From Prevotella sp. ne3005 (GTDB lineage Bacteria > Bacteroidota > Bacteroidia > Bacteroidales > Bacteroidaceae), in the NCBI RefSeq assembly GCF_900110085.1, contig NZ_FOCK01000009.1:1-64000 (forward strand): a stretch of 64,000 nt of DNA, written 5' to 3'. This document shows positions 1 to 8,792 of this stretch, piece by piece. Every line of letters starts with the position of its first letter. Position 1 is the stretch's first letter. Position numbers and translations under genes: made by a program. The notes below the pieces were generated by a model. That model was given only the letters and a program-made list of their open reading frames with translations. It was not told where the DNA came from and ran no database searches.

Positions 1-29
1 TTTCACTTTCAAAAACCTAAATGTCCAAA

Positions 30-53
30 GTGGGAAAGTGGGAAAGTGGGAAA
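30..53. repeat. three tandem copies of octamer GTGGGAAA
   Basis: Three exact head-to-tail copies of GTGGGAAA lie just upstream of the first promoter-like sequence. Short tandem repeats of 7-9 bases recur in gaps of this window (11329, 38955, 41030, 44246). No function can be read from it. Confidence 0.8.
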
Positions 54-68
54 CATTTTGGCGAAAAG

Positions 69-100
69 TTTGGTTGGTATAGATAAATTGCTTATATTTG
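69..100 (+). promoter_or_regulatory. upstream Bacteroidetes-type promoter
   Basis: TTTG at 69-72 and TATATTTG at 93-100 are separated by exactly 20 bases, matching the Bacteroidetes -33/-7 consensus TTTG-N19-21-TAnnTTTG. A transcript from here would start near 105 and give the next gene a leader of about 140 bases. A second promoter lies closer to the gene. Confidence 0.6.
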
Positions 101-186
101 CACTCGAAAGTATTCAAAGCCTAAAATATAAGGATATACTAATTAATTTAAACACCTGTTGAAACATCAAGTTTTTATGCGAATTA

Positions 187-218
187 TTTGGCGATGTCAT
201 TTTTTCTTTTTATCTTTG
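187..218 (+). promoter_or_regulatory. promoter of the clostripain-like gene
   Basis: TTTG at 187-190 and TATCTTTG at 211-218 have a 20-base spacer, a full match to the Bacteroidetes consensus. The expected start near 223 leaves a leader of about 24 bases before the ATG at 247. Confidence 0.75.
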
Positions 219-246
219 CATTTAAATAACTAATTACTAATTTTGA

Positions 247-2061
247 ATGATGACTAAAAAGTATCTAATGACCCTCTTAGCAGTTCTTTGCTGCGCCATG
301 ACAATGGTGGTGATGACCGCATGTTCAAACGATGACGACAATCTGGCACCTGGTGTCGACAAAAAGATTGTGGGCAATTGGTTTTCCGACGTGTCGGGCA
401 TGACCTACGCCAAGTGGAATTATGGCAAGACGTGGCAGAACACTGAGTTCAAGACCGACGGAACAGGCAGCACCCGCATCTATTACCTCATAGGCGACAA
501 TGCCATCGGCTGCGAAAAGATCGACTTCACCTACACGGCGTCGGCCAGTGGTGAACTTACTATGACGCCAACCGACAGGGACGTGATGACGGCTAAGTGG
601 CAGGTAGTAGGCGATGAACTTCGCTTTGGCGATGGCGATGACATCGATTTGAGTTTCAAGAAGACCACCAGCGACATGGCCGCTAAGTTCGACACCTGGA
701 GCAAGACGGATGGCATGATCGAAGTGCCGCAGCCAGCCAAATACACCGTTTTCGTATATGGCAATGCCGGTGGCAGAATGGATGATATCATAGAAAAGGG
801 CTTCTGGGAGAAAATACAGAAGTACCTGACTGACCACAACAACGTACGCGTGGTGTGCATGTATAAATATGGTAAGGACGAACCGGATGCAGGAAACCCC
901 TTTAAGGGCAAATATGCAAAACCCGGCGACATCGTGTGGTTTGAACTGACAGACAAGACCGACCTCAACAAGATTAAGGAAAGTGGTCTGCAGGCTATCG
1001 GCATGGGTGAGGAAGCCAAGCAACTGAAGATATGCAATCCTAACACCATGCGCATGTTCCTCGAGTTCAGCAGCCTGCAGTGCCCGGCATATGAATACGT
1101 AATGGGCATCTGGGGCCACGGCTCAGCCTTTGATGCTATGAACGACGTGCCAGGCAAATATGAGATTAAGAATCCGACGCGAGGTGTGATGGCCGACGAA
1201 TGGGTAGATGACGAGTGGATGGACATGTACGAAATGAATGATGCCATGAAGGCTGCAGGCATCGACCATTTTAATACGCTGATGTTCCACAACTGCTATA
1301 TGGGTAATATGGAGACACTGACTCAGGCACGCACCTTTGCCGACTATATCTTTGCTTCGGCCCATGTGCTGAGCAGCAACGGCGAGCTGATGACGGGATT
1401 TGTACGTGGACTCGTGGAAACAGGCGATCCCGTGAAGGCAGGAGGGTTGATGTTCGAATACAGTACACCTGTATGGCAGAACAGTTATTTAGCTGAAGAT
1501 GAAGGTATCATCTATAACGGCGACTACAAGATGATTCGCACTGATAAGTTCGAGCCCATCGTCGATGCCGCCAAGCAACTCTGCGACCGTCTTCTGGCAC
1601 TCTATCCCACACAGAAGGATGCCATCGATCGTGCCACCAAGAGTGTGTATCGTGTTGAGCCTATCAGGGGTAATGAAAGCTTAAAATTCGAATGGGAGAA
1701 ACCCTTCTTCGACATAGCCGACTATGCCCAGCTGCTGGCTAAGGAGACAGGCGATGCTGAGTTGAAGACCATCTCGGCCACGTTGGACAACGCCTTCAAG
1801 GAGGCTTTCATTCACTATCGCGATGTGAACTACAGCAAAGAGCATCTCGACCATTACACGCTGAGTGTGTGTCTGTTGAACCATAAGTATTACAGCCATA
1901 ACTATCATAATGTTATCACACCGGAGCCGCTCAACAACTACAACGAGGGCTACGAGAAGTGCGACTTCCACAAACTGACGGGCTGGGGCAAGTGGCTCGA
2001 CACCAACGAGCAAGACCTGGGCAACAACCCGCAGAAAGGCAGCGGCGGTAAGTTGCTCTAG
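247..2061 (+). CDS. clostripain-family (peptidase C11) lipoprotein
   Basis: A 604-residue secreted cysteine peptidase candidate. The N-terminus is a lipoprotein signal ending in the lipobox-like MTACS, so it should be anchored to the outer membrane or surface. Residues about 38-145 look like a lipocalin-like beta domain (GNW, many aromatic strands). The peptidase part begins near residue 165 (YTVFVYGNAGG). It has the family's WGHG motif with His291 and a nucleophile motif HNCYMGNMET with Cys350. The usual Asp before the Cys block is not conserved. Clostripain relatives cleave after basic residues and often self-process; whether this one does cannot be seen. It stands alone, ahead of the pigment cluster and separated from it by 836 bases. 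Confidence 0.8.
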   Translation: MMTKKYLMTLLAVLCCAMTMVVMTACSNDDDNLAPGVDKKIVGNWFSDVSGMTYAKWNYGKTWQNTEFKTDGTGSTRIYYLIGDNAIGCEKIDFTYTASASGELTMTPTDRDVMTAKWQVVGDELRFGDGDDIDLSFKKTTSDMAAKFDTWSKTDGMIEVPQPAKYTVFVYGNAGGRMDDIIEKGFWEKIQKYLTDHNNVRVVCMYKYGKDEPDAGNPFKGKYAKPGDIVWFELTDKTDLNKIKESGLQAIGMGEEAKQLKICNPNTMRMFLEFSSLQCPAYEYVMGIWGHGSAFDAMNDVPGKYEIKNPTRGVMADEWVDDEWMDMYEMNDAMKAAGIDHFNTLMFHNCYMGNMETLTQARTFADYIFASAHVLSSNGELMTGFVRGLVETGDPVKAGGLMFEYSTPVWQNSYLAEDEGIIYNGDYKMIRTDKFEPIVDAAKQLCDRLLALYPTQKDAIDRATKSVYRVEPIRGNESLKFEWEKPFFDIADYAQLLAKETGDAELKTISATLDNAFKEAFIHYRDVNYSKEHLDHYTLSVCLLNHKYYSHNYHNVITPEPLNNYNEGYEKCDFHKLTGWGKWLDTNEQDLGNNPQKGSGGKLL

Positions 2062-2085
2062 TCATGGGGACTCTAGTCATGGGGA
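2056..2085. repeat. 15-bp tandem duplication over the stop codon
   Basis: CTCTAGTCATGGGGA occurs twice in direct succession (2056-2070 and 2071-2085). The first copy includes the TAG stop of the clostripain-like gene, so the duplication did not change the protein. Confidence 0.85.
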
Positions 2086-2110
2086 CTGGCACCTGGGTAT
2101 GGGTGCCAGT
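2085..2110 (+). terminator. hairpin after the clostripain-like gene
   Basis: ACTGGCACC (2085-2093) pairs perfectly with GGTGCCAGT (2102-2110) around an 8-base loop, 24 bases after the stop codon. No T-run follows, so it may stabilise the 3' end or be a weak terminator rather than a classical intrinsic one. Confidence 0.5.
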
Positions 2111-2660
2111 TCTCCAAGGATGAGAAATAAAGAACGAGGCTTGCATCCCTGAGGGAGTTTGTCTCGCCTCGCAGTATTTCCCATTCATTCAACCCCAGTC
2201 AGCATGGCTTAAGCTGAAGGCCTTACTGATGGATGATCCCGCTTTAGCGCACCTTACGCAATTGAAACGCTGCACGTTTCTCCCGTCAGAAGTCAACATT
2301 ATTTACCAACCTTGGGCACCCATAAAGCGCCCTTTTTTTAGGCCTTTTCGCACTCTCAGACTTTGTGCCGTATAAACTCAGACGCCATGAAGCGTAAGCC
2401 CCAGCTTTATGACGAATGAATTTCAGTTTTATGCTGAAGTGTTTCCATACTGTCCACGCTGGTGGTACACGTGGTACATGGTACAAATGGTACATTTACA
2501 ATTTTGAGAGATGATGAAAGAACTTGACACCATATTAACTCCTGCGAAATCCAGCACGACCTTCTCTTAATCGTTTCATCGCCCCATCGACCCATTGCGT
2601 TTTTTCAGGGGACTTTGTCGGAATCTGATGATTTTTCCGCATTAATGTTCGATTTGTGCT
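2111..2660. other. gene-free stretch with TGGTACA repeats
   Basis: No convincing gene is present; the short open frames here have no recognisable features. At 2463-2494 the heptamer TGGTACA occurs four times with 0-2 bases between copies. A T-run at 2333-2339 follows a weak GGGC/GCCC pairing and could end a transcript. The rest shows nothing I can name. Confidence 0.5.
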
Positions 2661-2691
2661 CTAAAAATTCTTTTATTTCATAAAAAAGTAG

Positions 2692-2897
2692 TAATTTTGC
2701 GCCCGATTCTCGTTGCCAGTCACATTTGTGGGGCAAATCAGAGACTTTATATGAGCACATTGTCTAATGTGAAAACTCGAAGAGGCGAGACGATTCCTCC
2801 TTGCGCTGGGCTTACACCTGGTGCCTCCCCCGAAGCGTTATTTGACGAAAGAGGGGTGTCGGTAGAATACGCCCCAGAGGTTCATAGCTGAAGATAA
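2692..2897 (+). promoter_or_regulatory. probable promoter and long leader of the pigment cluster
   Basis: TAATTTTG at 2692-2699 matches the -7 element and sits in the context AAAAAAGTAGTAATTTTGC that also precedes the DMT transporter gene at 43187. No good TTTG lies 20 bases upstream, so this is a partial match. A transcript from about 2705 would have a leader of roughly 190 bases before the first ATG at 2898. The leader has C-rich and G-rich patches (CCTCCCCC near 2825, AGAGGGG near 2851) that could pair. I recognise no known riboswitch. A 64-codon open frame over it shows no protein-like character. Confidence 0.4.
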
Positions 2898-3773
2898 ATG
2901 GCTAATCATCGTACAGACGGCAAAACTTACGGTAACCAGTGGTTGTATAGCACGCTGATTCAGGGTCTGAAGATTCTGAATATCCGCGTGTTCTACTGCT
3001 TCATGTCCATCTGCGTGATTCCCTTTACGCTGATTTTCAGTCCCGGGGCGCGCCTGACCTATCGTTACTACCACCTGAGGCGGAAGTATGGCTGCCTGAA
3101 AGCGTGGTGGGCAACGTATAGGAACCACTGTCTGTTCGGACAGACGGTGATCGACAAGTTTGCGATGTATGCCGGGCATAAGTTCAAGATGGCTTATCAG
3201 GGCAAGGATACCTACGACGCGCTGCTGGCACAGCCCGAGGCTTTCATCCAGTTGAGTGCGCACATCGGCTGCAGTGAGATACTGGGTTACACGCTCCACG
3301 TGAGCAAGCCCTGCAACGTGCTGGTGTATGGTGGTGAGAAGGCGTCGCTGATGAGTTACCGCAAGGCCTCGTTCGGTGATATGAACATCCGGATGATCCC
3401 CGTGGGTGTGGAGGATTCGCACAGTGAGGACATCGTGGAGGCACTCGACAGGGGAGAGATCCTGAGTGCCTTCGCCGACCGGTTCATGAATATCAACAAG
3501 GTTGTGGCTTCTACCATCCACGGCTTTCAGGTGAATCTGGCCAAAGGGCCCTTCTCGCTGGCTACGACGCGCGGTATCGACGTGATCATGGCCAGTGCGA
3601 TGAAGGAGAAGGACGGCTCGTATACGGCCTACTTCACGCCGCTGCCTTACGACCGCAGTCTGCCCAAGGCGCAGCAGCGCCAGCAGATAGCCGATGCCTA
3701 TACGGCAGAGATCGAGCGGCTGCTCGACAAGTATCCCTATCAGTGGTTTAATTATTCCAATCTATTTATATGA
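2898..3773 (+). CDS. LpxL/HtrB-like lipid acyltransferase, first copy
   Basis: A 291-residue membrane-associated acyltransferase of the lipid A late-acyltransferase family. A hydrophobic segment at about residues 27-50 would hold it in the inner membrane. The catalytic H-x4-E motif is visible as HIGCSE. It is the first gene of the pigment cluster and overlaps the methyltransferase by 4 bases (ATGA). A related copy sits two genes later at 4870. In aryl polyene clusters such enzymes are thought to attach an acyl chain or the polyene to a lipid anchor; the acceptor here is unknown. A true lipid A role is possible but the operon position argues against it. Confidence 0.75.
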   Translation: MANHRTDGKTYGNQWLYSTLIQGLKILNIRVFYCFMSICVIPFTLIFSPGARLTYRYYHLRRKYGCLKAWWATYRNHCLFGQTVIDKFAMYAGHKFKMAYQGKDTYDALLAQPEAFIQLSAHIGCSEILGYTLHVSKPCNVLVYGGEKASLMSYRKASFGDMNIRMIPVGVEDSHSEDIVEALDRGEILSAFADRFMNINKVVASTIHGFQVNLAKGPFSLATTRGIDVIMASAMKEKDGSYTAYFTPLPYDRSLPKAQQRQQIADAYTAEIERLLDKYPYQWFNYSNLFI

Positions 3774-4870
3774 ATTTATCACCTGCCTTGAAGAAGGCAT
3801 ATACCAAAGACCAGCTGTCGGCCCGTGAGGCCCAGAGGCTGGCAGAGTTCATCGCCTGGGGACCAGTGGTGTTCCAGGCTTCACGACTGTTGGTGAAGTT
3901 CGGTATCCTGCAGATGATCCTCGACTCGAAGGACGGTCTGACGCGTGCTGAGATCGTGGAGAAGACGGGTCTGAGCGACTATGCCGTGAAGTGCCTCGTG
4001 GAGGCCGGTCTCTGCATCGGCACGCTGCTCGTGGATCCTGAGACCGACAAGTTCTCCTGCTCGAAGACGGGCTGGTTTGTGCTCAACGACCCCGCCACGC
4101 GTGTGAACTTCGACTTCAACCACGACGTGAACTACGAAGGGTGGTTCCATCTGGAGGAGGCCCTGAAGGAGGGGCGCCCTGCTGGACTGAAGCACTTCGG
4201 TGACTGGCCCACCATCTATGAGGGCTTGTCGCAGCTGCCTCCGCAGGTTCAGAAGAGCTGGTTTGGTTTCGACCATTTCTATAGCGACTCTTCATTCCCC
4301 GAGGCGCTGAAGATCATCTTCGACGAGCACCATGTGAAGTCGCTCTACGACGTGGGCGGCAACACCGGAAAGTGGGCCCTGCAGTGTGTGGGCTATAACA
4401 AGGAGGTGGAGGTGACCATCCTCGACCTGCCCCAGCAGATCGGCATGATGCAAGAGAATGTGAAAGGTAAGGAGGGTGCTGAGCGCATCAAGGGCTATGG
4501 CATCAACCTGCTCGACACCGAGGCACTCTTCCCGAAGCGCGAGGGTGGGCTGGACGCTATCTGGATGAGCCAGTTCCTTGATTGCTTCTCGATGGAGGAG
4601 ATCGTGGGCATCCTGAAGCGTGCGAAGGAGGCGATGACGCCTGAGACACGCATCTATATCATGGAGACGCTCTGGGACCGTCAGCGCTTTGAGCCTGCAG
4701 CCCTGTGTCTGACCATGACGAGCCTCTATTTCACAGCACTGGCCAATGGTAACTCGAAGATGTATAACACCGAGGATATGGAGGCTTGCATCCGTGAGGC
4801 CGGACTGGAGATTGAGACCATCCACGACCATCTCGGACAAGGACATTCGATAATCGTTGTTAAGAGCTGA
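3770..4870 (+). CDS. class I SAM O-methyltransferase of the pigment cluster
   Basis: A 366-residue protein with the layout of small-molecule O-methyltransferases. An N-terminal winged-helix dimerisation region (about 20-110, GLTRAEIVEKTGLS) is followed by a Rossmann methyltransferase domain whose SAM-binding motif is DVGGNTGKW. Methyltransferases of this type are standard in aryl polyene and flexirubin clusters, where they methylate the aromatic head group. It overlaps the acyltransferases on both sides by 4 and 1 bases, so the three are almost certainly translated together. Confidence 0.75.
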   Translation: MNLSPALKKAYTKDQLSAREAQRLAEFIAWGPVVFQASRLLVKFGILQMILDSKDGLTRAEIVEKTGLSDYAVKCLVEAGLCIGTLLVDPETDKFSCSKTGWFVLNDPATRVNFDFNHDVNYEGWFHLEEALKEGRPAGLKHFGDWPTIYEGLSQLPPQVQKSWFGFDHFYSDSSFPEALKIIFDEHHVKSLYDVGGNTGKWALQCVGYNKEVEVTILDLPQQIGMMQENVKGKEGAERIKGYGINLLDTEALFPKREGGLDAIWMSQFLDCFSMEEIVGILKRAKEAMTPETRIYIMETLWDRQRFEPAALCLTMTSLYFTALANGNSKMYNTEDMEACIREAGLEIETIHDHLGQGHSIIVVKS

Positions 4871-5751
4871 TGGCTGAGAAGAAGTGGGAAGGAACGACGT
4901 ATGGTAACGGGCTGATGCACCGTTGGCTCATCCGACTGTTGAGAATCATCGACATCCGGGTGATCTACGTGCTGGCCTATCTCTTCGCTGTGACACCCAC
5001 GCTCACGAAGCCTGGCTTCAAGCACGCCTACCGCTTCTTCCACGACCGCTTCGGCTATTCCAAGTTGCGCTCGCTGTGGCTGGCTTATAAGAACCACTGC
5101 CTGTTTGCGCAGGCCGTAATCGACAAGTTCGCCATGTATGCGGGGCATCATTTCGACATCGAACTGGAGGGCTACGACCACTTCCTGGAACTGGCAGCAA
5201 AGCCTGAGGGGTTTGTGCAGCTGAGCTCGCATGTGGGCAACTACGAGATTGCGGGCTACTCGCTGGTGGCAGAGACGAAGCGCTTCAACGCCCTGGTCTA
5301 TTCGGGCGAGAAGGAGGAGGTGATGAGCAACCGCCAGAAGCTCTTTGATCATGCCAACATCAACATGATCCCCATCAAGGGCGACATGAGCCATCTGTTT
5401 GAGATCAATGCGGCGCTGGCCAATGGCGAGACGGTGAGCATCCCTGCCGATCGTATCTGGGGAGCCCACAAGGCCGTGAGGAAGACTTTCCTCGGGCGTG
5501 AGGCCAACCTGCCGGCAGGTCCCTTCCAGGTGGTGGCCTCAAGAGGGCTCGACGCACTGGTGGTGCATGTGATGAAGACGGGCACCAAGCGCTATAAGAT
5601 CTACGTCACACCTCTGCAGTATGACAAGAACGCCCCGCGCAACCGTCAGATCGATGAGTTGGCCGATGGGTATGTGAGGGAGTTGGAGCGCATTATCCGC
5701 CAGTATCCCACACAGTGGTATAACTATTTTGACTTTTGGAATCAGAAATAA
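4870..5751 (+). CDS. LpxL/HtrB-like lipid acyltransferase, second copy
   Basis: A 293-residue paralogue of the protein at 2898. Both share GKTYGN/GTTYGN at the N-terminus, a membrane segment, the phrase FAMYAGH and the catalytic H-x4-E motif (HVGNYE here). The ATG overlaps the preceding stop by one base (TGATG). Two different copies in one operon suggest two acyl transfers or a heteromeric pair; the sequence cannot decide this. Confidence 0.75.
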   Translation: MAEKKWEGTTYGNGLMHRWLIRLLRIIDIRVIYVLAYLFAVTPTLTKPGFKHAYRFFHDRFGYSKLRSLWLAYKNHCLFAQAVIDKFAMYAGHHFDIELEGYDHFLELAAKPEGFVQLSSHVGNYEIAGYSLVAETKRFNALVYSGEKEEVMSNRQKLFDHANINMIPIKGDMSHLFEINAALANGETVSIPADRIWGAHKAVRKTFLGREANLPAGPFQVVASRGLDALVVHVMKTGTKRYKIYVTPLQYDKNAPRNRQIDELADGYVRELERIIRQYPTQWYNYFDFWNQK

Positions 5752-5765
5752 CATTTTTAAGAATT

Positions 5766-6008
5766 ATGACAAGAACAGAAATTGAAGAGAAAGTAAAGGC
5801 ATTCTTGATTGATGACCTTGAGATTGAAGAAGAAAACATTTTCCCCGAGGCTAAGCTGAAGGAGGATATGGGTATTGACAGCCTCGACTATGTGGATATC
5901 GTAGTGATCGTGGAGAAGAACTTCGGCTTTAAGATCAAGCCCGAGGAGATGACCACCGTCAAGACCCTGTCGCAGTTCCATGACTACATCCAGTCCAAAG
6001 TTGGATAA
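5766..6008 (+). CDS. acyl carrier protein 1
   Basis: An 80-residue acyl carrier protein. The phosphopantetheine site is DMGIDSLD with Ser39. The start was set at 5766 (MTRTEIEEKV), because the 10 residues from the further upstream ATG at 5736 overlap the previous gene and are not ACP-like. It is the first of three ACPs in the cluster and overlaps the dehydratase gene by 29 bases. It probably carries the growing polyene. Confidence 0.88.
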   Translation: MTRTEIEEKVKAFLIDDLEIEEENIFPEAKLKEDMGIDSLDYVDIVVIVEKNFGFKIKPEEMTTVKTLSQFHDYIQSKVG

Positions 6009-6447
6009 TCTCAGGGAGCTCCCCATTACGGACCTCATCCCCCAGCGCCCGCCGTTTGTGATGGTGGACAGGGTGTTGAGTTGCGACATGGAGGAAGCCG
6101 TGACGGAGCTTGTGGTGCGCGAGGATAACATCTTCCTCGACGACCAGAAGCTTGCGCCTGCGGGCATGATAGAAAACATGGCACAGTCGTGCGCGGCGCG
6201 CATGGGATGTGTCAACAGGTTGCGTGGCGAGTCGGTGAAGATAGGCTTTATAGGCGATATTCGCGACTGCCGGATCATCCGTCAGCCCCGCTGCGGGGAG
6301 ACGCTCACCACGCAGGTACATATCATTGAGGAAGTGTTCAGTCTGACCCTCGCCAATGTATCGGTGATGGTGAACGACGAGGAGATTGCCTCGGCACGTA
6401 TAAAAATTGCCTTAAGTGAAACGCCTGCAGTCGACATTCAGCATTAA
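5980..6447 (+). CDS. ApeP-like hotdog dehydratase subunit (Glu half-site)
   Basis: A 155-residue hotdog-fold protein related to 3-hydroxyacyl-ACP dehydratases (PQRPPFVMVDRV near the N-terminus, MIENMAQ on the central helix). It keeps the catalytic Glu (Glu65) but the HFPG block that holds the catalytic His of FabZ is absent and replaced by a LDDQKLAP stretch. The partner at 12356 has the opposite defect. In aryl polyene systems ApeI and ApeP form a dehydratase heterodimer, so this is best read as the ApeP-like half. A TTG at 6001 is an alternative start that would avoid most of the overlap with the ACP gene. Confidence 0.75.
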   Translation: MTTSSPKLDNLRELPITDLIPQRPPFVMVDRVLSCDMEEAVTELVVREDNIFLDDQKLAPAGMIENMAQSCAARMGCVNRLRGESVKIGFIGDIRDCRIIRQPRCGETLTTQVHIIEEVFSLTLANVSVMVNDEEIASARIKIALSETPAVDIQH

Positions 6448-6835
6448 GATCCGCTTCAGCGAGATCGATGCCATGCGCGTGGTGTGGCATGGGGCATACG
6501 CGAAGTATTTCGAGGATGCCAGAGAGTATTTCGGCGAGGCGTATGGTATCGGCTATAAGGTGATCGAGAAGAACGGCTACTTCGCCCCGTTGGTGGACCT
6601 CTCGTTTCAGTACAAGAAACCGCTGACGTATGGCATGACGCCCGAGATCACCATTACCTACCAGCCCTCGGAGGCAGCGAAGATTGTCTTCGACTACGAG
6701 ATACGCGACAAGGCAACGCAGGAGGTGATGGCCACAGGCCACTCCGTACAGGTGTTTATGGACCTTAACTATGAACTCGTCTGGACGAATCCGGACTTCT
6801 ATGAGGCATGGAAGAAACAGTGGCTGAAAGATTAA
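6416..6835 (+). CDS. 4HBT-like acyl thioesterase
   Basis: A 139-residue hotdog thioesterase of the 4-hydroxybenzoyl-CoA thioesterase type. The N-terminal motif IRFSEIDAMRVVWHGAY matches the family active-site region (Asp on the D-A-M-x-V-V loop). Translation starts at a GTG inside the dehydratase gene, a 32-base overlap. Such enzymes are common in aryl polyene clusters and could release or proofread acyl-ACP intermediates. Confidence 0.75.
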   Translation: MKRLQSTFSIKIRFSEIDAMRVVWHGAYAKYFEDAREYFGEAYGIGYKVIEKNGYFAPLVDLSFQYKKPLTYGMTPEITITYQPSEAAKIVFDYEIRDKATQEVMATGHSVQVFMDLNYELVWTNPDFYEAWKKQWLKD

Positions 6836-7962
6836 CGGTCGTCGTGGCCGATCATATCGTATCGCCCTTAGGGTTTTCTACGAGCGACAACTATGCTGCA
6901 GTGAAGGCAGGCCAGACGGGTTTGCAGCGGTATAGTGGTAAGTGGGGTCTGCCCGAGCCGTTCATGGCTGCGCTCATCGATCGCGATGAGGCGCTGGCCG
7001 TGTGTGAGCGGGCGGGCATCCATGGTCATTACACCTTCTTCGAACGGCTGGCCATCCTGTCTGTCCAGCAGGCCCTCCAGCAGTGTGAGGTGGATGTGAC
7101 GTCGAGCAGAACGCTCTTCATCCTCTCGACCACGAAGGGAAATGTAGACCTGTTGCGGGAGTCGCAGGAGGGCATTGCCGAGGAGCGCGTGTTGTTGGGT
7201 GAGGCTGCGAAGACCATCGCTGCCTACTTCGGTAATCCCAACCAGCCCATGGTGGTGTCGAACGCCTGTATCTCGGGCGTCTGTGCCCAGATAGAGGCAG
7301 AGCGGCTGTTGAAGGCGGGTGTCTATGATGCCGTCATCGTGTGTGGCGGAGATATCTTGTCGCCTTTCATCGTGTCGGGCTTCCAGTCGCTGATGGCACT
7401 GACGGATACGCCGTGCCGTCCGTTTGATGAAGACCGCACAGGCATCAACCTGGGCGATGCCGTTGCCACTATTATATATAAAGGTGTAACGGAGCGGCGT
7501 GAGGGCGTCTGGACGGTGGCGAAAGGAGCCATCCGCAACGACGGCTATCACATCTCGAGTCCGTCGAAGGTGGGCGAGGGTAGTTTCAGGGCTTTGCGCC
7601 ACATTCTCGAAGGCGTGGACCCCGAGGAGATTGCCGTGGTGAACGCCCATGGTACGGCGACGCTCTTCAACGACGAGATGGAGTCGGTGGCTATCGACAG
7701 GGCTGGTCTTGGCGGTGTGGCTGTGAACAGTCTGAAAGGCTATTACGGACACACGATGGGGGCAGCGGGCATCTTGGAGACGATCATCACGATGCGTGCC
7801 CTCGACGAAGGGCTGGTCCTGGCCACGAAGGGTTATGAGAACTTAGGCGTGAGCAGACCTGTCCAGGTGACGAAGCAGAACCTGACGACGCAGAAGCGGA
7901 CGTTTGTGAAGATGATCTCGGGCTTTGGAGGGTGTAATGCAGCGATGCTGCTCAAACATTGA
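6808..7962 (+). CDS. beta-ketoacyl synthase with intact triad
   Basis: A 384-residue KAS I/II-type ketosynthase. The full triad is visible: Cys154 (SNACISG), His281 (NAHGTAT) and His315 (YYGHTMGAAG). The ATG lies 28 bases inside the thioesterase gene. It is followed directly by a half-length ketosynthase-like protein (7966), which suggests a KS/accessory pair. It would elongate the polyene by decarboxylative condensation with malonyl-ACP. Confidence 0.85.
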   Translation: MEETVAERLTVVVADHIVSPLGFSTSDNYAAVKAGQTGLQRYSGKWGLPEPFMAALIDRDEALAVCERAGIHGHYTFFERLAILSVQQALQQCEVDVTSSRTLFILSTTKGNVDLLRESQEGIAEERVLLGEAAKTIAAYFGNPNQPMVVSNACISGVCAQIEAERLLKAGVYDAVIVCGGDILSPFIVSGFQSLMALTDTPCRPFDEDRTGINLGDAVATIIYKGVTERREGVWTVAKGAIRNDGYHISSPSKVGEGSFRALRHILEGVDPEEIAVVNAHGTATLFNDEMESVAIDRAGLGGVAVNSLKGYYGHTMGAAGILETIITMRALDEGLVLATKGYENLGVSRPVQVTKQNLTTQKRTFVKMISGFGGCNAAMLLKH

Positions 7963-7965
7963 ATC

Positions 7966-8529
7966 ATGAAGATGGTTGCGGAGATAGAGATAACAACTGA
8001 GGGGATAAGCCTGAACGGGCATCCTGTGGAGACGAAGGGCGTGGGTGCAGATATGCTGAACGAAGCCTATCGCCACTACGTGAACGACTATCCGAAATAC
8101 TTCAAGATGGACGGTCTGAGTAAGTTGGGCTTCCTGGCATCAGAACTGCTGTTGCAGCAGCTCGACGAGGAGCGGTTTGTGCCTCGTGAGGACAGGGCCG
8201 TGGTACTCTTCAACCGGAGCGGTTCGATAGAGGCCGACCGTCATTATCAGTCTACCATCAGTGATGCAGACAATTTCTTCCCCAGTCCTTCGGTGTTTGT
8301 CTATACATTGCCGAACATCGTGACGGGCGAGATTGCCATCCGTAACAAATACCTGGGCGAGACCTCGTTCTGCGTGCTGGACCATCAGGATGAACAGAAG
8401 ATGCAGCAGGTGATAGAGGGCGCGTTTCAGGATGGTGTGACTACCAGTATCTTAACAGGCTGGGTGGACTATGCCGACCACAGCCATTTTAGTGCGAACA
8501 TCAAATTAATAACCAACAAAAACGAATAA
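7966..8529 (+). CDS. half-length ketosynthase-like protein without active site
   Basis: A 187-residue protein that resembles only the N-terminal half of a ketosynthase. The phrase YTLPNIVTGEIAIRNKYLGE matches the segment just before the active-site Cys in KAS enzymes, but it then reads FCVLDHQD with no catalytic Cys context, and the two His motifs are missing because the protein ends. The open frame is clean and closely spaced, so it does not look like decay. It probably serves as a structural partner of a neighbouring ketosynthase. Function is inferred only. Confidence 0.6.
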   Translation: MKMVAEIEITTEGISLNGHPVETKGVGADMLNEAYRHYVNDYPKYFKMDGLSKLGFLASELLLQQLDEERFVPREDRAVVLFNRSGSIEADRHYQSTISDADNFFPSPSVFVYTLPNIVTGEIAIRNKYLGETSFCVLDHQDEQKMQQVIEGAFQDGVTTSILTGWVDYADHSHFSANIKLITNKNE

Positions 8530-8534
8530 AGTAA

Positions 8535-8792
8535 ATGGAAGATTTAGTATTAGAGTTGAAGAATGAAATCATCGAGGCCCTGAACCTTGAGGATGTGAAA
8601 CCCGAGGATATCAATGACGATGATCCTTTGTTCGGTAGTGGTCTGGGTCTTGACTCTATCGACGCCCTGGAGCTGATTGTGCTCTTGGAGCGTAAATACG
8701 GTATCAAGCTGAAGGATCCCAACAAGGGTAAGGAGGTCTTCAAGAGTATCAATGTGATGGCGAAGTTCATCACTGAAAACCGTACGAAGTGA
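8535..8792 (+). CDS. acyl carrier protein 2
   Basis: An 85-residue ACP with phosphopantetheine attachment at Ser41 (GLGLDSIDALEL). It is clearly different in sequence from ACP 1 and ACP 3. It sits five bases after the half-ketosynthase gene and overlaps the next ketosynthase by 4 bases (GTGA), so the pair is likely co-translated. Confidence 0.9.
   Translation: MEDLVLELKNEIIEALNLEDVKPEDINDDDPLFGSGLGLDSIDALELIVLLERKYGIKLKDPNKGKEVFKSINVMAKFITENRTK

Noticed and set aside
30..53. Short tandem repeats considered as CRISPR
   Set aside because: Units are 7-9 bases with no spacers and no cas genes; they are simple tandem repeats.
325..1119. 264-codon antisense frame in the clostripain-like gene
   Set aside because: Shadow of a well-supported lipoprotein gene; no domain is visible.
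2697..2891. 64-codon open frame in the leader of the pigment cluster
   Set aside because: It begins at the predicted promoter itself, has a composition unlike protein, and no signal or motif; more likely untranslated leader.
2898..5751. First three genes considered as lipid A synthesis genes
   Set aside because: Both acyltransferases are translationally coupled to a small-molecule methyltransferase and run into the ACP/ketosynthase genes, so they belong to the pigment cluster.
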